Positions 1-12,473 are shown, counted from the stretch's first letter. The stretch: 64,000 nt of DNA from Nemophila menziesii (GCA_029959085.1 JARWIR010000024.1:18960296-19024295); one strand, 5' to 3'. Program-made: numbers and translations. The notes: generated by a model not told the origin, from the letters alone.

Positions 1-337
1 TATGTGATCTTATGGTATTAAGAAATTTAATAGCCATACGATTCTGTTCTTTTTGAGCCCAATAATTAAAAGTCAGCAGCAATTAACATATATAAAATGT
101 AAAATGAAATTGAAATTAGTAAAAACGAAGGAGATAGATTTAATTACTTGGAGACGGAACAGTCCTCAAGTTGTTTAACTTCTTGGGCTGCCATAGATTT
201 GTTGATGATCTTGATGGATAGGGGAGATTAGGGTGTTGAAGATTATTACGGTCGAGTAAGACTATGGAACAAATATACAAGCAAATAAATTTAAGAACTC
301 TTTTCTTAATTTTCTTTTTGTTCCCCCAAATACATAC
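1..337. other. AT-rich flank without a recognisable gene
   Basis: I see no coding sequence, RNA gene or terminal repeat here. Its right edge carries the left target-site duplication (ATACATAC, 330-337) of the MULE-like element that follows. Confidence 0.6.
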
Positions 338-2211
338 CGGGTAAATTAATGTTTAAGGCCCAAGATAAACCATACTTCTATTAAAGTCCCAACCCCAACT
401 ACCCACTAATAATCCGTCAGAACCTAACTAAGAAGGGGAGAAAGACCAAAAACACCCCCCTCTCTTATACTTCTTTTCTTATACACCGTGAAGAAACCAA
501 AAAAAAAAAAAAAAAGCCTATTAGGGTTTTGAATCAAAAAAATATATCCTCTCTGTACCTTCCCTCTCTATATCCTGGACCACCCACCTTCCTCCCCCAC
601 CGCCCCTACGCCACCGCCCCTACGCCTCCCTCTTCCATCCTTCACCCACCACCATCGAAGACCACCTTCCCCACCGTAGCCTTCTAAAGCAGCAGCATGA
701 CCACGACGAGAAGAAGCACACGCCGAGGAAGCCCACATCAGATCTCGACGAGTCCCATCTCCACCACCACCATCGAACAGTCCCACCTCCGCGGCTCTGC
801 GCTCGGATCCACCGCCAACATGTTGTTCTTCTCCATCTACGCTGTTCTTCTCCCGTTTCTTCGTCGCCGGAGTCCATCATCGACGGAGTTCATCTCCGCT
901 GCTGCTTCAAATCCCACTGTTTGCTCCCGCCACTCCTCAGATCTCGGCTGCTGCTTCAAATCCCACTGTCCGCACTCGCTGCAACAGAGCTCATGAAGAA
1001 GAACCGATCTACACCATTCTCTTCACCACATGGCATATCTGAAGGGCCACGCTCATCTCTTCTCTTCCCCTCCGATGCTCCGTTCAGATCCACCACGAAG
1101 GGCCACGCTCTAATCTTCTCCTCCGATCCACCACGATGACCACCATCACTCCGATCTGCTGTGAAGACAACCTTCGAGAGCCACCACCACGAAGACCACC
1201 AGCGAACCAGATAGGTCCAGCCCTAGGTCCAGCCACAGTTCACGCCATGGGTCCAGGCCTAGTTCTAGCCCATTCGTTAGAGTCCTTTTTTTTTTCTTTT
1301 TTTTTTGTTTTGCCGTGTCCTTTTTCAAAACATTTTTGGGCCATTTGGGGCCATTTTGGGCTTTGTGTCCAGACATATGTCCAGCCATGTGTCTATCCCT
1401 AGGTCTAGCCATATGTCCTTTCTTTCTCTTTTTTTTTGTTTTGTCGTGTCCTTTTTCAAAACATTTTTGGGCCATTTGGGGCCATTTTGGGCTTTGTGTC
1501 CAGACATATGTCCAGCCATATGTCTATCCCTAGGTCCAGCCATATTTCCTTTTTTTTTCTTTTTTGCCGTGAGTAAGAGTCTTTTTTTTTTTACCGTGTG
1601 AGTAAGAGAGGTCCAGCCATGGTTGTGTGAGGGTTATTTGGGTAAGGGGTCTAGCCCATTTTGTTATTATTATGTGTAGTTGGACTTGAGTGTGTGAGGG
1701 TTTGGGCTTGGTACAGCCCTAAAGGCACAGACTTGGACTTGAGTTTGTGCTTTCATTGGACAAGTATTTGGACAAATGAGCTTGGGGTACAGCCCTAGGG
1801 GTGTGGACTATGACAATTTTTGCCTTCATTGTACATGGACTTTGACTTAGACAATTTTTTGACTTCATTGGACATGGACGTGGTACAGCCCTATGGGTAT
1901 TTGGAAACTTAGATAAACGAAATCCCCGGTAAAGATGGACAAATATAATTGCAATTATCTAAAAAAATCTTTTTACTTAACTTAAAAAACTGAAAAACAA
2001 ATATATGTCCGTACCCATGGGTACGGATCCATTCGTTTAAAGAAAAGAAGAAAAAGAATAAAAACGAATTTCTGAAAAAAATAAAATTGAAAAGGGTATA
2101 GATGGAAAAATCCAGCCAAAATTTGAAACTAGGCTTTAATTAGAACAAAATTCTAACTAGGCTTTAAAACCTAAAAGGGGTGGGATTTAGGCTCTAAATT
2201 GTAGAATCCTC
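338..2211 (+). mobile_element. MULE-like non-autonomous element A
   Basis: The element is bounded by the direct repeat ATACATAC (330-337 and 2212-2219), the size expected of Mutator-like target duplications (8-10 bp). Its left end (CGGGTAAATTAATGTTTAAG) and the reverse complement of its right end (GAGGATTCTACAATTTAGAG) are imperfect inverted repeats. Both ends match element C at 38538-39880: TAAGGCCCAA or AAAGGCCCAA lies about 16-26 bases from one tip, and GAGGAT is the other tip. The interior is GC-rich and CCACCACC-rich (about 570-1140) with the recurring motif GGTCCAGCCC, then T-rich DNA. No transposase is visible. The interior looks like a captured 5' gene end (Pack-MULE style), but I cannot name a donor. 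Short proline/serine/histidine-rich ORFs inside look like composition effects. Confidence 0.7.
1275..1570 (+). repeat. Tandem repeat, about 132-bp unit, just over two copies
   Basis: A unit running from a T-rich tract through GTGTCCTTTTTCAAAACATT to GTCCAGCCATATGTC starts near 1303, recurs near 1435 and begins again near 1560. It lies inside MULE-like element A, so it arose in the element or came with the captured sequence. Confidence 0.85.
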
Positions 2212-2219
2212 ATACATAC

Positions 2220-3346
2220 TAGCCTATCAGTCTTACTAAAATAATGTCCAAAAAAAAAGTCTTACTAAAAATAATATTTCAATTAAATAATAAATCAACA
2301 AAGAAACGTTTAGTCTAAATAGGCGATAGAGGCGATAGAGGCGGAGTATAATCCCTAGTTTTTTACAGTTTCAATTGTTAGTCCTTTTCATCCTTTTCAG
2401 ATCATCTTCCCCATCCAATCACCCCCACAATTCTTAATCCTTTGATTTCAACCACCCTAATTTAGGGCTTTTCCAATTAGGTTAGAAATATGAATCCGTC
2501 TTCTGACGACTTAACTCCCAAACCAACTAATCAAACCCACCAGCTCTTCTACGACAACAATCCTAAGTTATCCCAACAATTACAAGATCTTTTTCCATAT
2601 CCCAATATTACATATCATAAAATTGAGGTTTTCGATATAAAAGCTCAGAAACACAGAAGCAAGGGTTTTTAACGAAGTTTTCAGTGGTTCCATAGAACCC
2701 GAAGATTGAAGAAGGCAAAACCCATCAGATAAGTAATCTATTTCAGAATCTTAAAAGGAATATCGGTACAAGTAAAGGTAATAGTTCTTACATCTCTCGA
2801 TTTACAGAGTTTAATTTACAAACTGTTGCTCTCAAGTTTTGTGGTGTTAATCTTATGATATTAGCTCCTAACTTTCCTATCAAGAGTTCTTCACGGAACG
2901 GTGGGGCAATTATTCGCTCCACTAAAAATATTAGTGGGATTTTAATGTTTGTGGAAGGTTGTTTTTATCTAAATGTTCGGAATAAGGACACATGGTTTAT
3001 ATGCAATATCTTTTTTATTTTCTTTTTAATCGTATTAAGACACATAAGACACACTAATGATATCAAAGTGTTTCTCTTGGATATTAATAAGGCGGTGCTA
3101 TCGATATTGGGAATGGCTATCATGAGGTTTAGAGCTCGAGGTCTCATTTCTCATTTAAATGGATGCTTCAGCTTCTACTCAACCTTTTGTACGCCTAAAA
3201 CCACTTCGCATTCCTTATTTCCTCTCTCACTTTTACTTCTTACACTCTCTTTTCATAAGGTTTTACACTCACCTTTCTGGCCTTTTTCACATTTCCATTA
3301 TCAAAGTTCATACAGGTTTCAGTTATTTCAACTGTCACGAAGCAAG
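2220..3346 (+). other. Unannotated stretch with one short unrecognised ORF
   Basis: The stretch holds a 60-codon ORF at 2490-2672, preceded by pyrimidine-rich leader-like sequence, and a longer open frame from 2855. Neither matches a family I know, and coding-like spans break between frames. It may be the remains of a host gene 5' end or the untranslated leader of the LINE that begins at 3347. I see no RNA gene or terminal repeat. Confidence 0.35.
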
Positions 3347-5156
3347 ATGATGGCAACCATTGACCGCCACGCTCTCCCGATAGTGCCTCTGAATGAAACG
3401 AACGGTAAATCCTCAGGCGTTATCGAGCTGGGCATAAAGGTTAAACGCGTCGAAAACAACATGGAGGAACCATACCTGCTAATAACTGCTCTAGGTGAAA
3501 AAATGGTGATACTTCAAGGTTTCAGAAGACATATACGAGAGAAATGGGGGTGTTAGAGGAGATTTCCGACTTATAGAATTGGAAGAAAACGTGTTTAAGC
3601 TGGAGTTCTTAAAGGAGGGGGAGCTTGAAAGGTTATGGAAACTTCGACCGGGGTACTTTATCGGTATGCACTTTGCTTTCAATCTTTGTCCATACCATGT
3701 TGATCCTAGTAATATTAATAGAGACTTCTCTTCAATTTGGGTGCAAGCAAGTGGTGTTGCTTTCATCCAAAACACCGAAGAAACCATATTTGCTATTTCT
3801 CCATGTTTTTTAGATATTGAAGCTATAGATTACCCAGATAATGTCACTACTGATGTTAAGATTCTAAGGTTCCGTGTTCGTTTTAATGTTAATCAACCCC
3901 TCCCACCTGGCTGGTATCTCGCTCAGGAAGAAGGAGCGGGTTGGATTACGTTTAAGTATGAAAACGCAGGAGCTCTTTGTTTTCGATGTGGTTGTGTAGG
4001 CCATCGTGAAGGTAATTGCAGTGTCGTTATAGTTCAAGAAATAGTAGACCCTGACGAGAAAAGAAAAGCAACGTGGTTTATAGCCAATATAGCGAGGTTT
4101 CCACCACTGCAACCCATTTATGGGGTTCGAAGAAGATGTGGCAATGTGTTTGAGAAAAATGCTAGACAGTTTAAATGGGATAGGGATGATAACAACCAAG
4201 ATCATGATCATAACAATAATAGGAGAGAAAGAGGGAGCCCGTCTAACACTCACAACCAAGATACGGACATGGGAGGACAATCTCAAGGACAGAATCTTAG
4301 AGAACAAAGACAACATGATCACCGTGATCAAAGATTTGATGAAGGACGTGGTATTCCTAACCACAGAGAAGCCCGAGGGTCTGGTTTATTAAAGGAAATC
4401 GTTAATGAAGGTTTGAGGGGACACAATGTTTCGCAACAACAAGAAGTGGGCGAAGGGACTCATGGTATAGACTTAAACATAGCACAACAAGAAGTGGAGA
4501 GAAATACCAGTGAGGCACTTCAGCAAAGAATTAACCAGGGTAGAATTAATAGAAGGAGTGGTAAAGACCCAGTTAGATCAAGCACTGACACAACTGTAAT
4601 TATGCGACGAACGACTTTCTATAAGAAATTCCCCCAAGCTAAAGACAGAACTTTAACCAACAAAATGGAGAAGAACTTGGCAAAGAAAAGACGTCGTGAG
4701 TTTATGGAGAGAGTGGCTGGCAAAAAAGTGGATGAAGGAACGAAAAAAAGAGAAGGCATTGCAGGAAGAACTCGAAGCAATAGGAAAGATGGAGAGAAAA
4801 ATCCAAAGAGGATGAGTCTTGATATGAGTGGTAAAGGAAAGCATGTGGTATTGATTAGTAGGGAGGATAGAGAGGACAACATATCCACAGAAAAAGGTTT
4901 TGTGACTATCTCTGACTCAGACAATACTTGGGACAAAAAAAGAAAGGCTAGTGAAGAAGACTCACAGTTCGAGCCCGAAGAAGAAGATGACGAGGAAGAG
5001 GGTGCTAGTGAAGGTTGGAAAGGGTATGGTGGTGGTTCTGAAGATGTGGAAAGCGGGGAGGAGGTGCAGAGTTCCCGTAAGTTCAAAAAGAACAGGTCTA
5101 AGCCCAGCATTATCCAAGAGGAGAGCGGCCTTCCTAGGGCCGCCATCGGAAAATGA
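3347..5156 (+). pseudogene. LINE ORF1 (DUF4283 plus CCHC knuckle), one frameshift
   Basis: This is the nucleic-acid-binding ORF1 of a plant L1-type LINE. It starts at tandem ATGs (3347). About 70 codons are open, then the frame shifts near a G-run at 3545. The rest is open to TGA 5154-5156, a further 500 or so codons. The middle resembles the DUF4283 domain, followed by a zinc knuckle of the form C-x2-C-x4-H-x4-C (CFRCGCVGHREGNC, about 3978-4020). The C-terminal half is charged, rich in Arg, Asn, Gln and acidic runs, as is usual for this position. The stop codon overlaps the ATG of the endonuclease/RT ORF as ATGA. The frameshift makes this copy inactive. Confidence 0.85.
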
Positions 5157-8100
5157 GTACGATGTTCTGGAACTGTCAAGGGATACTGGCTCCCTTGACA
5201 GAAACTCTCATTAAATCCCTTTTGTTTAGTTTTAAGCCCGATATTATCTGTTTTTGCAAAACTTTTTTGAAGCAGGATTTTTGAAGGAGACTATTTGAAA
5301 ATTTGGTTACAAAAACTTTTATATTTTTGACCCTTCTGGGAGTGCTTCGCACTCGGGTTTTTTTTGGTTTTATGGGATGATAAGGTTCACCTCGATATTA
5401 TATTTTGTAGTAGATACTATGCTATTTTATACATTAATGATCATCTTTTCCCGTATTATATTGTGTTTATACATGCTCCTAACAATTACGATGATAGATT
5501 GGATATTTGGAATCAAATAACAAGCTGGAACGACAATAACAAACTCCCATGGTATGTTATGGGTGATTTCAACAACATTCTCAACTTGGAACAAAAAAAG
5601 TAGTTTGACACCCCCCAAAACACAACATATAATTGATTTAAAGAATTTTATCAATAATAATGGTTTAGCTGAAGTCAATTCAACAGGATGCTCCTATACA
5701 TGGACAAATAGACAAAGTGGTGACAAATTGGTCAAAACAAAAATTGACCGAGTCCTTGGATCTTATGAGTGGGCCAAGCGTTTACCAAAAGCACAAGTCC
5801 AGATCCCTCCAGCAATCGGGTCAGATCACTCCCCGCTCATTCTCAAACACGACTCTTAAGCGCCAATGGGTAAAAAGTTTCTTAAATTCGAATCACATTG
5901 GCTTGATAATAATGATTGCATGAGTGTGGTCCAAAATAGCTGGGAATGTATTAACAACCCACACCCACTTAATAACTACCTACAAAAGACAAGAAACACT
6001 ATAAACGCTCTCGAAACCTGGAGCAAAAACACTTTCAAAAATCACCAAACACAGATAAAAAAAATCAAATAATGACTCACCAAACTTATAAACTTTCCCA
6101 AACAGAAGATAACCAAAATGAAGAGAAACAACTACGTAAAGAAATTGAATTTGAATTCCAATGTGAAGAAAAATATTGCGCAGATAGAGCAAGACAACAA
6201 TGGCTCACATGCGGGGACAAAAATACGAAAATTTTCCACATGGCAACTATGCAAAAAAGATCTCATAATAGAATTACTAGAATCAAGCATGGTACGGGAC
6301 AATGGACAGAAGACATTGAAGAGGTGAAAACTAACTTCCAATCCTTTTATAACCAACTGTTTGCAGAGAAAGAGACGAGGCCAGAAGATATCAACATAGC
6401 GTTAAGATATATCAAACCAAAAGTAAAAAATGAAATGATCAGGATGCTAACAGCCCCTCCAACCATGGAAGAACTCGAACAAGCTCTTAAAAATCTCTCA
6501 CCAACAAAAGCACTAGGGCCGGATGGACTCAATGGTAAATTTTATATTGAATTCTGGGATATCATAAAGCATGATGTCTTTAGAGTGGTGGACGATTTCT
6601 TTTGTAACAACATACCACTGAAGGATATTAATGATATGCTAATTACCCTTATTCCGAAAGGAGACATTCAAGAAATGTTAGGAGACTACAGACCCTATCT
6701 TGTATTAACTTTGGATATAAATTAATAGCAAAAATGCTTTCAAACCGGCTCCAACAAATTATGGACACGATAGTCTCACCCACACAGGCGGCTTTCATTA
6801 AAGGAAGAGCATTACATGACAACATCTTAATCGCTCAAGAACTATCATATTACATGACACGCAAAAGGAAACAACCGAAACCTATGGCTAGTATTAAGAT
6901 AGACATGACCAAAGCATACGATCAAGTTCGTTGGGAGTTTATTTTAGAGCTCTTAACCAAGATGGGCTTTGACAACAGATGGGTCCAATGGATCAAAACA
7001 TGTATCACAGAGTTAACCTTTCAGATTAATTTTAATAGACAGAGAATGCAAAAATTTAACTCGGGAAGAGGTTTGAGACAAGGGGATCCTCTCTCCCCAT
7101 TCCTGTTTTCTCTTATGACAGAATCTCTTATTAGTTTAATTGAAGCGACCACACAAGAAGGAAGGTTACAAGGTATACAAATCACAAGAAATTGTCCAGA
7201 AATATCACATCTTCTGTTTGCAGATGATTCCTTGTTTTTTCTTACAATCAATGCCACTAATATAACAGCTTTCAAAAGATGTCTCACAGAATACCGCGAA
7301 GGGTCAGGTCAACAAATCAATCTTCATATATCTACTTCAGCAACGATACAACTCAAGATATAAGGGACCAAATATCGGAAGAATTACAAATGGTAGAAAA
7401 GGAGGACCTAGGTAAATATCTAGGTATACCGTTATGCCACAAACGATCAAAAATTGAAGCACTAGATTGGATTGCAAAGAAATTGTTTTCGAAGACAGAG
7501 GGTTGGAGGGCTAAATTGTTATCCTAAGGAGGAAAGGAAGTTCTTATCAAAGCAGTACTACAAGCCATTCCAGTTTATACTATGTCTATCTTTTCTTACC
7601 CAATTTCTTTCTGTAAAAAGCTTATTGCATATATCACTAATTTCTGGTGGAGCTCGGGGGAAAAAGATAGAATCCACTGGCTAGCTTGGGAGAAACTTAC
7701 GATTGGAAAGCTATTAGGCGGGATGGGTTTTAAAGACCTCAAAAGAATGAACATGGCACTTCTAGGAGCTCAGGCTTGGAGGATCCTACATAACCCCAAC
7801 ACCCTGGCATCTCGTCTACTCAAAGGTATTTACTTTCCAAAATCTGATTTTATGAATATCAAATTGAGACAAAACAGAACTTCGAGCTGGGCAAGCATAA
7901 TCGAAGGCAGGGACTTCCTTAAAAAGAATGGCCTTTTTCAAATTGGCAATGGAAACACTACGAATATTTGGAATGACAAGTGATTAGATACCAATTGGAA
8001 ACTTGAAAAGCCGGAATCATGTAACCTACAAAAAGTTAATGAACTATGGAGGCCAGATACCAACGAGTGGAACATGGAAATCCTTGATGATTTCTTTCCA

Positions 8101-8212
8101 CAACCCATTATACCAGAGATAACAAGGATACGAATTATTAACACAGATCAAGAAGACCGTTTCATTTGGCCGGATGCGAAGAACGGAATTTACACAACCA
8201 AAACGGGATACA
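5153..8212 (+). pseudogene. LINE ORF2: endonuclease and reverse transcriptase, broken
   Basis: ORF2 starts at ATG 5153-5155, overlapping the ORF1 stop, and reads MSTMFWNCQG, the first block of an apurinic-type endonuclease. The endonuclease is shot through with stops and frameshifts (5270-5870), though GDFNNI-like and GSDHSPL-type blocks remain. The RT domain follows: SPTKALGPDG near 6510, FIKGRALHDNILIAQE near 6800, KIDMTKAYDQVRWEF near 6900, GRGLRQGDPLSPFLF near 7060 and the catalytic FADD near 7220. The frame breaks near 6700 and 7360, with stops near 7526 and 7981. Coding similarity stops near 8212, inside the zf-RVT-like region, where an LTR fragment begins. The lost 3' part probably continues at 12474. 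Confidence 0.88.
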
Positions 8213-9689
8213 AAAGACTTACTAGTCGACTTTCTTGAGAAATGTTACACTTTCCTATTTCTAGTCTTGATTTAGTAAATTATTATTTTTTAGAGCATAT
8301 TGAGTTTAATTATTTATTTAGTGTGAAGCTTTAAAGATAATTATAGAGATTACTTAGAGTCCAAGTCAAAGAATAAAAGATATGGAAAGAGATTAGCATA
8401 GAAATTGGAGATAAGGAAAGAAAAGCTAAAAATATGGAAAAGGAAAAGCTGCCTTAAATCTGAATTTCACCACCCACGACCACAAACCAGCTTATATCTC
8501 AAAATCGGTGGGGAATTTGGAAGAACGGTCAAGAGAAAAGTTGGAGATCTTTCCGAGAAGATGAATTTCGACTACTCATACGCGTCAAACGGATAAGAAT
8601 TGAAGTTGTTAGGACCAAAACAAAAATGGGCCTGATTTCATATTTTAAGGTTACAAATTTGAGTTGGGCTTGGAGTCCACTACTTACCTTCTCCTTTAAG
8701 AAACGAATTAGGGCTTCTATACACCTATAAATACACCCTTATATCACTTTTAAATCATCCTTGCCTCATAGTAATTAGTCTTTAGGTTTATTATCATCAG
8801 AATATTGTAGAGAGCAAGATGAAGTTTTTTATTATTTCTTTTAGTTTATTTCCTTCAGGTATGAACTAATTTTCCCATAGCTTGCGTTTTGCATCATGTA
8901 TAAACTATGAATTATATTTTATTTCTATCTAATTTTATTTGGGAATTATATGTTTTAATATGATATTAGCTGCTTACCTATATATTTGTTTATGTGTTTT
9001 GATTTAATGACTGTTTTCCTTGCTAGTGCACGAGTATAGGGTTACCTTAATAGTAGTTAGATGATCGCCTTAGCTGGGTGTCTAATTATTGAAACACCAC
9101 ATAACGTCTAGTGTCGATATTGGTCTTGACAACACTAATTCTAACTAGATAGTCATTAGGGTATAATTTAATCACTATCACCATGTTTGGAAATTGATTG
9201 CTTAGGGCCCTAGTAGCGCAGGAAAAACCTATTTGAACCAGCCTCGTGGTGTGTCTGTAGCCCGCTTAGTCGCTCTCAAGGTCTAAGGTATGGGAATTTA
9301 GAATCCTGACTAAGTATCTAAGAGCTAATTATCTCCCTTATTAACTAGATTTGATAGAAAGAATTAGAAGGATTAGTGCATACTAGCAAAACCTAAGCTA
9401 TACTTCTCATCTCATATTTCTTCGTATTTATTTTATCGTCTTTAATTTTCCTTAGCTTAATTAAATATCTCGAATTATCCTCTTTTATTTTCTGTCATTT
9501 AATTAATTACTTCCTACTCGTTATTCTGCTCATTCGTTTAACACACTAAGTCCCTGAGAACGAATTCAACTTATCATTAGAACTTGCATACGTCCTGTAA
9601 TACTTGCAGTACCGTGCTTGTCTAGGGTTAAAGTGCATTATTTTCTGGCTTATTATTATCTTATTTTTATCACACCCTAGGCGACACCA
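8213..9689 (+). repeat. Athila-type LTR, 5'-truncated
   Basis: This matches, in opposite orientation, the LTRs at 53069-54573 and 61184-62725. Shared landmarks are the AAGCTTTAAAG-type block, the 63-codon ORF at 8405-8596, a TATAAATACACC box near 8729, the AACCTAAGCTATA block near 9390 and the terminal CACCCTAGGCGACACCA. The outer 100 or so bases seen in the other copies (starting TGATGTCTCC) are missing. The left edge abuts broken LINE ORF2 directly, so the junction is probably a deletion rather than a clean insertion. Confidence 0.85.
8405..8596 (+). other. 63-codon ORF conserved in LTR copies (copy 1)
   Basis: The ORF runs from ATG to TAA with 63 codons and ends in MNFDYSYASNG. Two other LTRs of the family (54130-54321 and 62283-62474) have an ORF of exactly the same length with the same ends and central SEFHHPRPQ. 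It lies upstream of the LTR TATA box, where an LTR transcript would not be expected to cover it. Shared descent alone may explain it. I know no protein family for it. Confidence 0.4.
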
Positions 9690-9795
9690 GATATAAGAAA
9701 TAGAATTCAAATCTTATACATGTACAAAACCCAAGCTATGGGAGAATTAGTTCATACTAGAAAGAAATAAACTAAAAGATATATACATACATGTC
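9690..9795 (-). repeat. Inverted piece of the same LTR
   Basis: Sequence around AAAACCCAAGCTATGGGAGA matches the plus-strand reading of the Athila LTRs near 53835 and 61985. It is therefore inverted relative to the LTR fragment directly to its left. This head-to-head arrangement suggests a rearrangement or two insertions followed by deletion. Confidence 0.7.
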
Positions 9796-11032
9796 AACTT
9801 GCTTCTATGATTCTCCTATATTTATTTTTTTGTTTGCAAGCCAAAAAAAAATTATATATTGTAAATTAAAGATTTGGATTATATAATTAAATAATTTTAC
9901 ATTATGTTTGTTTTAAATTAAATATCTCGTATTACATGTTAAAACTATTTAACACCTAAAGAATTATAAAAATATATAGTGGACTGGCAATAAAATAATA
10001 ATTGATTTTGTTAAGATTTAAAATAAGTTTTTTACATCATATTTAATTATTTCACTTTTCAATCGTAATATTTTCTTATTTAAACTTATATTTAAATACA
10101 GATTCTAAGAAAATAAATTATTATAAATTTTTGGTTATATTCATTACAATAGGTATGCATTAAAAATATATTAATAGATTGCAAATTATTATTTAAAAGA
10201 AGATTTGGTTTTTCTTTGGTGATTTGAATTTTATTTTGACATCAGGTTAATATATCAAATATGTAAGAAGATGTGCAAACTGTATAATTTTAGATTTGTA
10301 TTTGAATGAATCAAAATCAAATTTATGTTATCATTATTCAACAATATAAGGTTTAATCTATTGTATTATGATCTCTTGTTATTTTTAGCCTAAAATTTAT
10401 TCCACTATTATGAGAGTCTAATCATGACCAGAATAAGAAAGGATAACGAGAGTTACGATCTACATTAGTCGTCTTTCTGCCCAATTTAAAATTAGCTTAA
10501 AGCTTAGAGTTCAATCCTCTTTGAACACAGAAGGGGATCAAGCCCCCTGGATTTCTTTTGAAATCAAATATTTGTATTTAGTCAGTATATGATTATATTC
10601 AATTTAAATAGAATCTCATTTGAACTCACATATTACATATGATAAGATAAATCCTAAAATAAAATGACGAATTGGAAATAAAATATTGTCCTTCCATTAC
10701 ACCTAAGATTGGTTTTGGATCCTCTATTAGTGGTTGTTTAACCCTTCATAAAGTGAGAAATTTTTGTCAAATTTTCATTATTTGAACAAAAATTTGAAGA
10801 TTTAAGAAACTTAAAATGTGATATTGGAATTTATAATTTTACGTTTTCTATGTTTATTTCAAAAAAAGAAAAGAAAAAAAAGCTACCCCGAAACCTATGT
10901 ATATTAAGGCCCTTTTATTTTATTTTTGTATTGCTTGGGCCAAATTTAAATTTTGCCTAGGGCCCAAAAATTACCAGGACCGGTCCTACACGTCATGAGT
11001 GATATGATTTTGGGTGGTATATACCATTACTC

Positions 11033-11068
<36 letters not shown>
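9796..11068. other. AT-rich DNA without a gene; TA/CA microsatellite at the end
   Basis: No coding region or complete element could be recognised. Near 10960-11000 the text GGGCCCAAAAATTACCAGGACCGGTCC resembles the tip of a DNA transposon, but I found no partner end. The stretch closes with an (AT)n tract from about 11033 and an (AC)n tract to about 11070. Confidence 0.55.
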
Positions 11069-11069
<1 letters not shown>

Positions 11070-11070
<1 letters not shown>

Positions 11071-12447
11071 TAGGTATAGCCCGTGTCTGAAGACACTACG
11101 AAAAATAAAAATTCTGCTAATAAGCATGAACATCAACAAATTTATAATCATGGTCTACATAAATCTAATAAAGTTCCCAAGTTATCAAACACAAACTAAT
11201 CATAACATCGATGTATAATTTATCAAACATCCAGACAATACTTTAAAAAACAAAAAATATTCAATATGTAACGAAATTGAAATGTGCGGATTATACATCA
11301 TCGAAATTTTAATATCAGAACATAGATGTCACAATTCTAGAAAAGGTAGCTGTGTCAACATACACATTTCTTCCAACTGGAGAAACCTGAACAACGATCT
11401 ATCAATTTGAAAAACATAAATAATTAGTAAATAATTTAAAAAACGGTAAACATTAGTTAATTCATGAGAATCCGTACCATGCGATTCAAATCCCACCTCA
11501 CCAACCGTTTTCCATTTTTCCAGTCCTCGTCCATGATCATTTTCCAATTCTACAAATATGAACACAGTTAACTATTATTCTAAGAGAATGATCTTGTATT
11601 ATAAAAAACTAATTTGACATAAGAGTTTGTATAATCTTACTTGTGGATATCGTAAGCGATACAATTCCTCCTCGTCTCTTATTGTTATGATCACATTTTT
11701 TGTACGGATGTAATCTACCTACAAATTTACAAAATGATATATAGTACAAATAAAATATACACCATGAACTACGTAATGTGTATAATATATATTCACTTAC
11801 AACATCAATGAGATCTTGGTATCTCTGTAAAAGTTCAGCACGATATATTGCCCGACTAACGTAGATAGTTATGTGGGTTCTTTTTATTTTCTGCACAATG
11901 CGCGAAAATACATAATATTAGTTATATTGTAATGAGACGAACAAAAATATACACCTAATCACTAATGACATACCTTTAGGCTTACTTGTGATATGTTAGT
12001 ATTTGGCTTTGGCTGGTACGGAGATGCTCCTTTTATCACGACCTTCTTTTCTCCCTTAATTGTGTTCTTCATTGTTTTTAAATAATTTTGAATATGAAAT
12101 ATATGTAATTGTTATCAAACATTTACAAATAACTATTTGCATAAATAATGTAAGTATACAACAAATAAATATTTTATCTTATTAAACTCAACCAATAAAA
12201 AACATACACCAAGTTGCAAATCTAGTACCAATAGTCTTGTAAAATTTAATGTTTTAAAGATATATATTATTAGTTAGATTTGTTAAGTTTATAATTAATA
12301 TACATAGTTTTAAGGTATTTTAATTTCGTATTAATTAATATAAATAATTTTAAGGTAATCTAATGTTATATTAATTAATTTAAGTGGTTTTAAATTTGGA
12401 TAATATATCAGTATCAAATCAATACAATATGTATTTATATACAATGA
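11070..12447 (-). mobile_element. Helitron-like element (3' end seen, 5' end uncertain)
   Basis: Read on the minus strand, the sequence ends GTGTC-TTCA-GACAC, nine bases, then CTAG followed by T. This is the arrangement of a Helitron 3' terminus: a hairpin about ten bases upstream of CTRR, inserted next to T. The hairpin is at 11083-11096 and CTAG at 11070-11073. A 5' TC preceded by A occurs near 12446-12447, but such dinucleotides are common and I cannot fix that end; LINE coding sequence resumes near 12474. The element carries a five-exon gene model in its own orientation. I see no Rep/helicase, so it would be non-autonomous. Confidence 0.5.
11315..12072 (-). CDS. Five-exon gene model, 136 aa, function unknown
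   Basis: Exons on the minus strand are 12072-11974 (ATG; 33 codons), 11890-11801 (30), 11718-11641 (26), 11549-11478 (24) and 11386-11315 (23 plus TGA). Every junction is GT-AG, every intron is 82-91 bp, and all four introns fall between codons (phase 0). Five consecutive open exons with clean sites are unlikely by chance. The protein is basic at the N-terminus (MKNTIKGEKKVVIKG). Exon 2 encodes YRAELLQRYQDLIDV, exon 3 is charged (RDEEELYRLRYP), and exon 4 has paired tryptophans (NWKMIMDEDWKNGKRLVRW). I recognise no domain. It sits inside a Helitron-like segment in the same orientation, so it may be a captured host gene or part of one. Upstream exons could be missing. Confidence 0.55.
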
Positions 12448-12473
12448 TAAAATAATTCACCAATTTAATAAAT

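Noticed and set aside
568..1140. Overlapping Pro/Ser/His-rich ORFs on both strands
   Set aside because: CCACCACC composition keeps several frames open at once; no domain is visible. Same reasoning for 14714-15421, 24303-24890 and 39115-39667.
10880..11000. GGCCC-rich text ending ACCAGGACCGGTCC as a hAT end
   Set aside because: No matching opposite end or 8-bp duplication was found upstream.
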